Origin: an uncultured Lachnospiraceae bacterium
Lineage (GTDB): Bacteria > Bacillota > Clostridia > Lachnospirales > Lachnospiraceae
DNA length: 64,000 nucleotides
Assembly (NCBI GenBank): GCA_910585825.1
Contig: CAJUEY010000005.1
Coordinates: 1 to 64,000, forward strand
Direction of reading: 5' to 3'
Shown: positions 63,209 to 64,000 of the stretch, one piece after another
Layout: each line of letters opens with the position of its first letter
Numbering within the stretch: position 1 is the stretch's first letter
Translations under genes and position numbers: made by a program
Notes under the pieces: model-generated
The model's input: only the letters and a program-made list of their open reading frames with translations
What the model was told of the DNA's origin: nothing
Database searches by the model: none

Positions 63209-63609
63209 AGCCAGGTTCTGTTTTCTATGCTGGTGCCAAAGGCTTCCAACGCGATGTCATAGGTTTCGTTTATTTTTGCATGAATTTCTCTCATGTCTTT
63301 TCGGATATCTCTTTGTCCGGCTTGTAACGCAGATGTATCTGATTCGATTCGGTCAAGGCGGTTGTTAATAGAAACCAACTCTTTTTCAACGGGAGCCAGT
63401 CTTCCTTCAACAGAAACCAGCCTTCCTTCAACAGAAACCAGCCTTCTTTCAACAGAAACCAATCTTCCCTCAACAGAAACCAGCCTTTCGTCAAAAGAAT
63501 CCAGCCTTTCGTCAAAAGAATCCAGTCTTTTGTCAAAAGAATCCAGTCTTTCATCAAACTTTTGATCCAGCATATCCGATATAGCCAGTAATAATTGTTC
63601 ATCGCTCAT
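63184..63609 (-). CDS. Heptad-repeat coiled-coil protein
   Basis: 141 residues. Between about 20 and 85 it consists of perfect 7-residue units (RLDSFDE, RLVSVEG, RLVSVER), encoded by 21-bp DNA repeats, predicting a long parallel coiled coil. The C-terminus (KINETYDIALEAFGTSIENR) is helical. The N-terminus MSDEQLLLAISDML suggests an oligomerisation cap. Function unknown. AAAGGAGG lies 9 nt before ATG 63609. The start at 63642 lacks a ribosome binding site. Confidence 0.82.
   Translation of the reverse strand: MSDEQLLLAISDMLDQKFDERLDSFDKRLDSFDERLDSFDERLVSVEGRLVSVERRLVSVEGRLVSVEGRLAPVEKELVSINNRLDRIESDTSALQAGQRDIRKDMREIHAKINETYDIALEAFGTSIENRTWLEKSKLPI
63371..63557 (-). repeat. 21-bp tandem repeats encoding heptads
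   Basis: About nine units in two classes, (A) TTCGTCAAAAGAATCCAGCC and (B) TCAACAGAAACCAGCCTTC-type, in frame with the coiled-coil gene, so the number of heptads can change without breaking the frame. Confidence 0.9.
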
Positions 63610-63711
63610 ATATTTCACCTCCTTTGAGGCAGAGTATAACACAGATCAGATACAAAGTGCAAGACAGAAAAATAAAATTTTTTTGCCTTGCACGTAGTTA
63701 CTGCAATTTTT

Positions 63712-64000
63712 TTAATTTGACTTCAATTCCTTCCATAACTGATTATACAGATTGGTACTTTCTTCGTCCAAAGCGATATAGACTTCGCAGTTGTCAATGG
63801 TAGCCTGGTCGGGAAAAATTGTTGTATCGTTTTTTACAGAATCTTCCAGATTGTCATATACGGCAGTATTGGGCGTCGCATAATATACATAGTCAAAGTT
63901 CATTGCTGCAATATCTTCCCGGCAGAGAAAGTCTAAGAATTTTTCTGCATTTTTCTGGTTTTTACAGGTTTTTGGAATGAACCAGGAATCAATCCAGAGA
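63712..64000 (-). CDS. potD: Spermidine/putrescine-binding protein, C-terminal part (PotD-like)
   Basis: The minus frame is open from the window edge to TAA at 63714-63712 and reads LWIDSWFIPKTCKNQKNAEKF, then FLDFLCREDIAAMNFDYVYYATPNTAVY, the standard C-terminal end of PotD-like solute-binding proteins (polyamine ABC import, outside the membrane). About 96 residues are visible; the rest of the gene lies beyond the window. Confidence 0.85.
   Translation of the reverse strand, partial: LWIDSWFIPKTCKNQKNAEKFLDFLCREDIAAMNFDYVYYATPNTAVYDNLEDSVKNDTTIFPDQATIDNCEVYIALDEESTNLYNQLWKELKSN

Noticed and set aside
63291..63602. Frame rich in ILLTKDWILL units antiparallel or out of phase with the coiled-coil gene
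   Set aside because: The 21-bp repeat opens other frames; the heptad frame has the ribosome binding site and a normal coil pattern.
63656..63694. GTGCAAG...CTTGCAC repeat after the potD end, as terminator
   Set aside because: Only a 7-bp stem with the T-rich part in the loop.
1..64000. CRISPR array, rRNA genes, riboswitch or prophage
   Set aside because: No regularly spaced repeats with unique spacers, no rRNA sequence, no recognisable riboswitch core, and no phage structural genes were seen.

Overview
The window looks like chromosome from a spore-forming gut Firmicute of the Lachnospiraceae (Clostridia). The support is a clear Spo0A, the gene order plsX-acpP-rnc-smc-ftsY, moderately low GC, AGGAGG-type ribosome binding sites, large secreted proteins with BspA-type leucine-rich repeats and fibronectin-like tails, and a group-B-like [FeFe] hydrogenase. 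The genus cannot be fixed from the sequence alone.

Layout. 1-13.6 kb is mostly ordinary housekeeping and accessory sequence: a DUF1266 membrane protein, a YjbR/MmcQ-like protein, a ZIP metal transporter, a lytic transglycosylase, an AzlCD exporter with a TrmB-type regulator and a LysA-like decarboxylase, tRNA-Leu(CAA), a Na/Pi cotransporter, a GNAT enzyme and the hydrogenase. 13.7-21 kb is a patch of decayed mobile DNA (an IS200/IS605 remnant, a broken IS110 transposase, an IS4-family transposase) around a secreted GH123/DUF4091-like glycan enzyme.

21.5-38.5 kb is the centrepiece: a type VIIb (WXG100/ESX) secretion locus. In order it holds an FHA-bearing FtsK/SpoIIIE-type EssC ATPase, a YukD ubiquitin-like protein, an unknown protein, three small WXG100-type proteins, a larger WXG100-headed protein, a DUF4176 protein, a PP2C phosphatase, and four paralogous Hanks-type Ser/Thr kinases. 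The kinases share a near-identical catalytic domain but carry different C-terminal modules (LRR; 2 TM; LRR plus DnaJ C-terminal domain; 4 TM). Their linkers carry repeated Thr-x-Gly motifs that may be phospho-ligands for the EssC FHA domain. No EsaA, EssA or EssB/YukC homologue is recognisable. Two nearly identical ribbon-helix-helix (RHH) repressor genes with the same promoter/operator flank the locus, and a third divergent RHH gene sits on the right.

40.3-51.3 kb holds a C39-like secreted protease with PT-rich repeats, a surface protein whose signal peptide is broken by mutation, two small unknown genes, and a 1222-residue kinase-TIR-TM-beta-propeller fusion, followed by a glycosyltransferase and a small structured MITE-like element. 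51.5-64 kb is core: plsX, acpP, rnc, smc, ftsY, ilvA, spo0A (with three candidate 0A boxes), glgA, a DUF5688 protein, a heptad-repeat coiled-coil protein, and the 3' end of a PotD-like gene cut by the window edge.

How the genes may work together (inference): the RHH repressors control expression of the secretion locus. EssC powers export of the WXG100 proteins. The kinase set and the PP2C phosphatase form a phosphorylation switch read by the EssC FHA domain.
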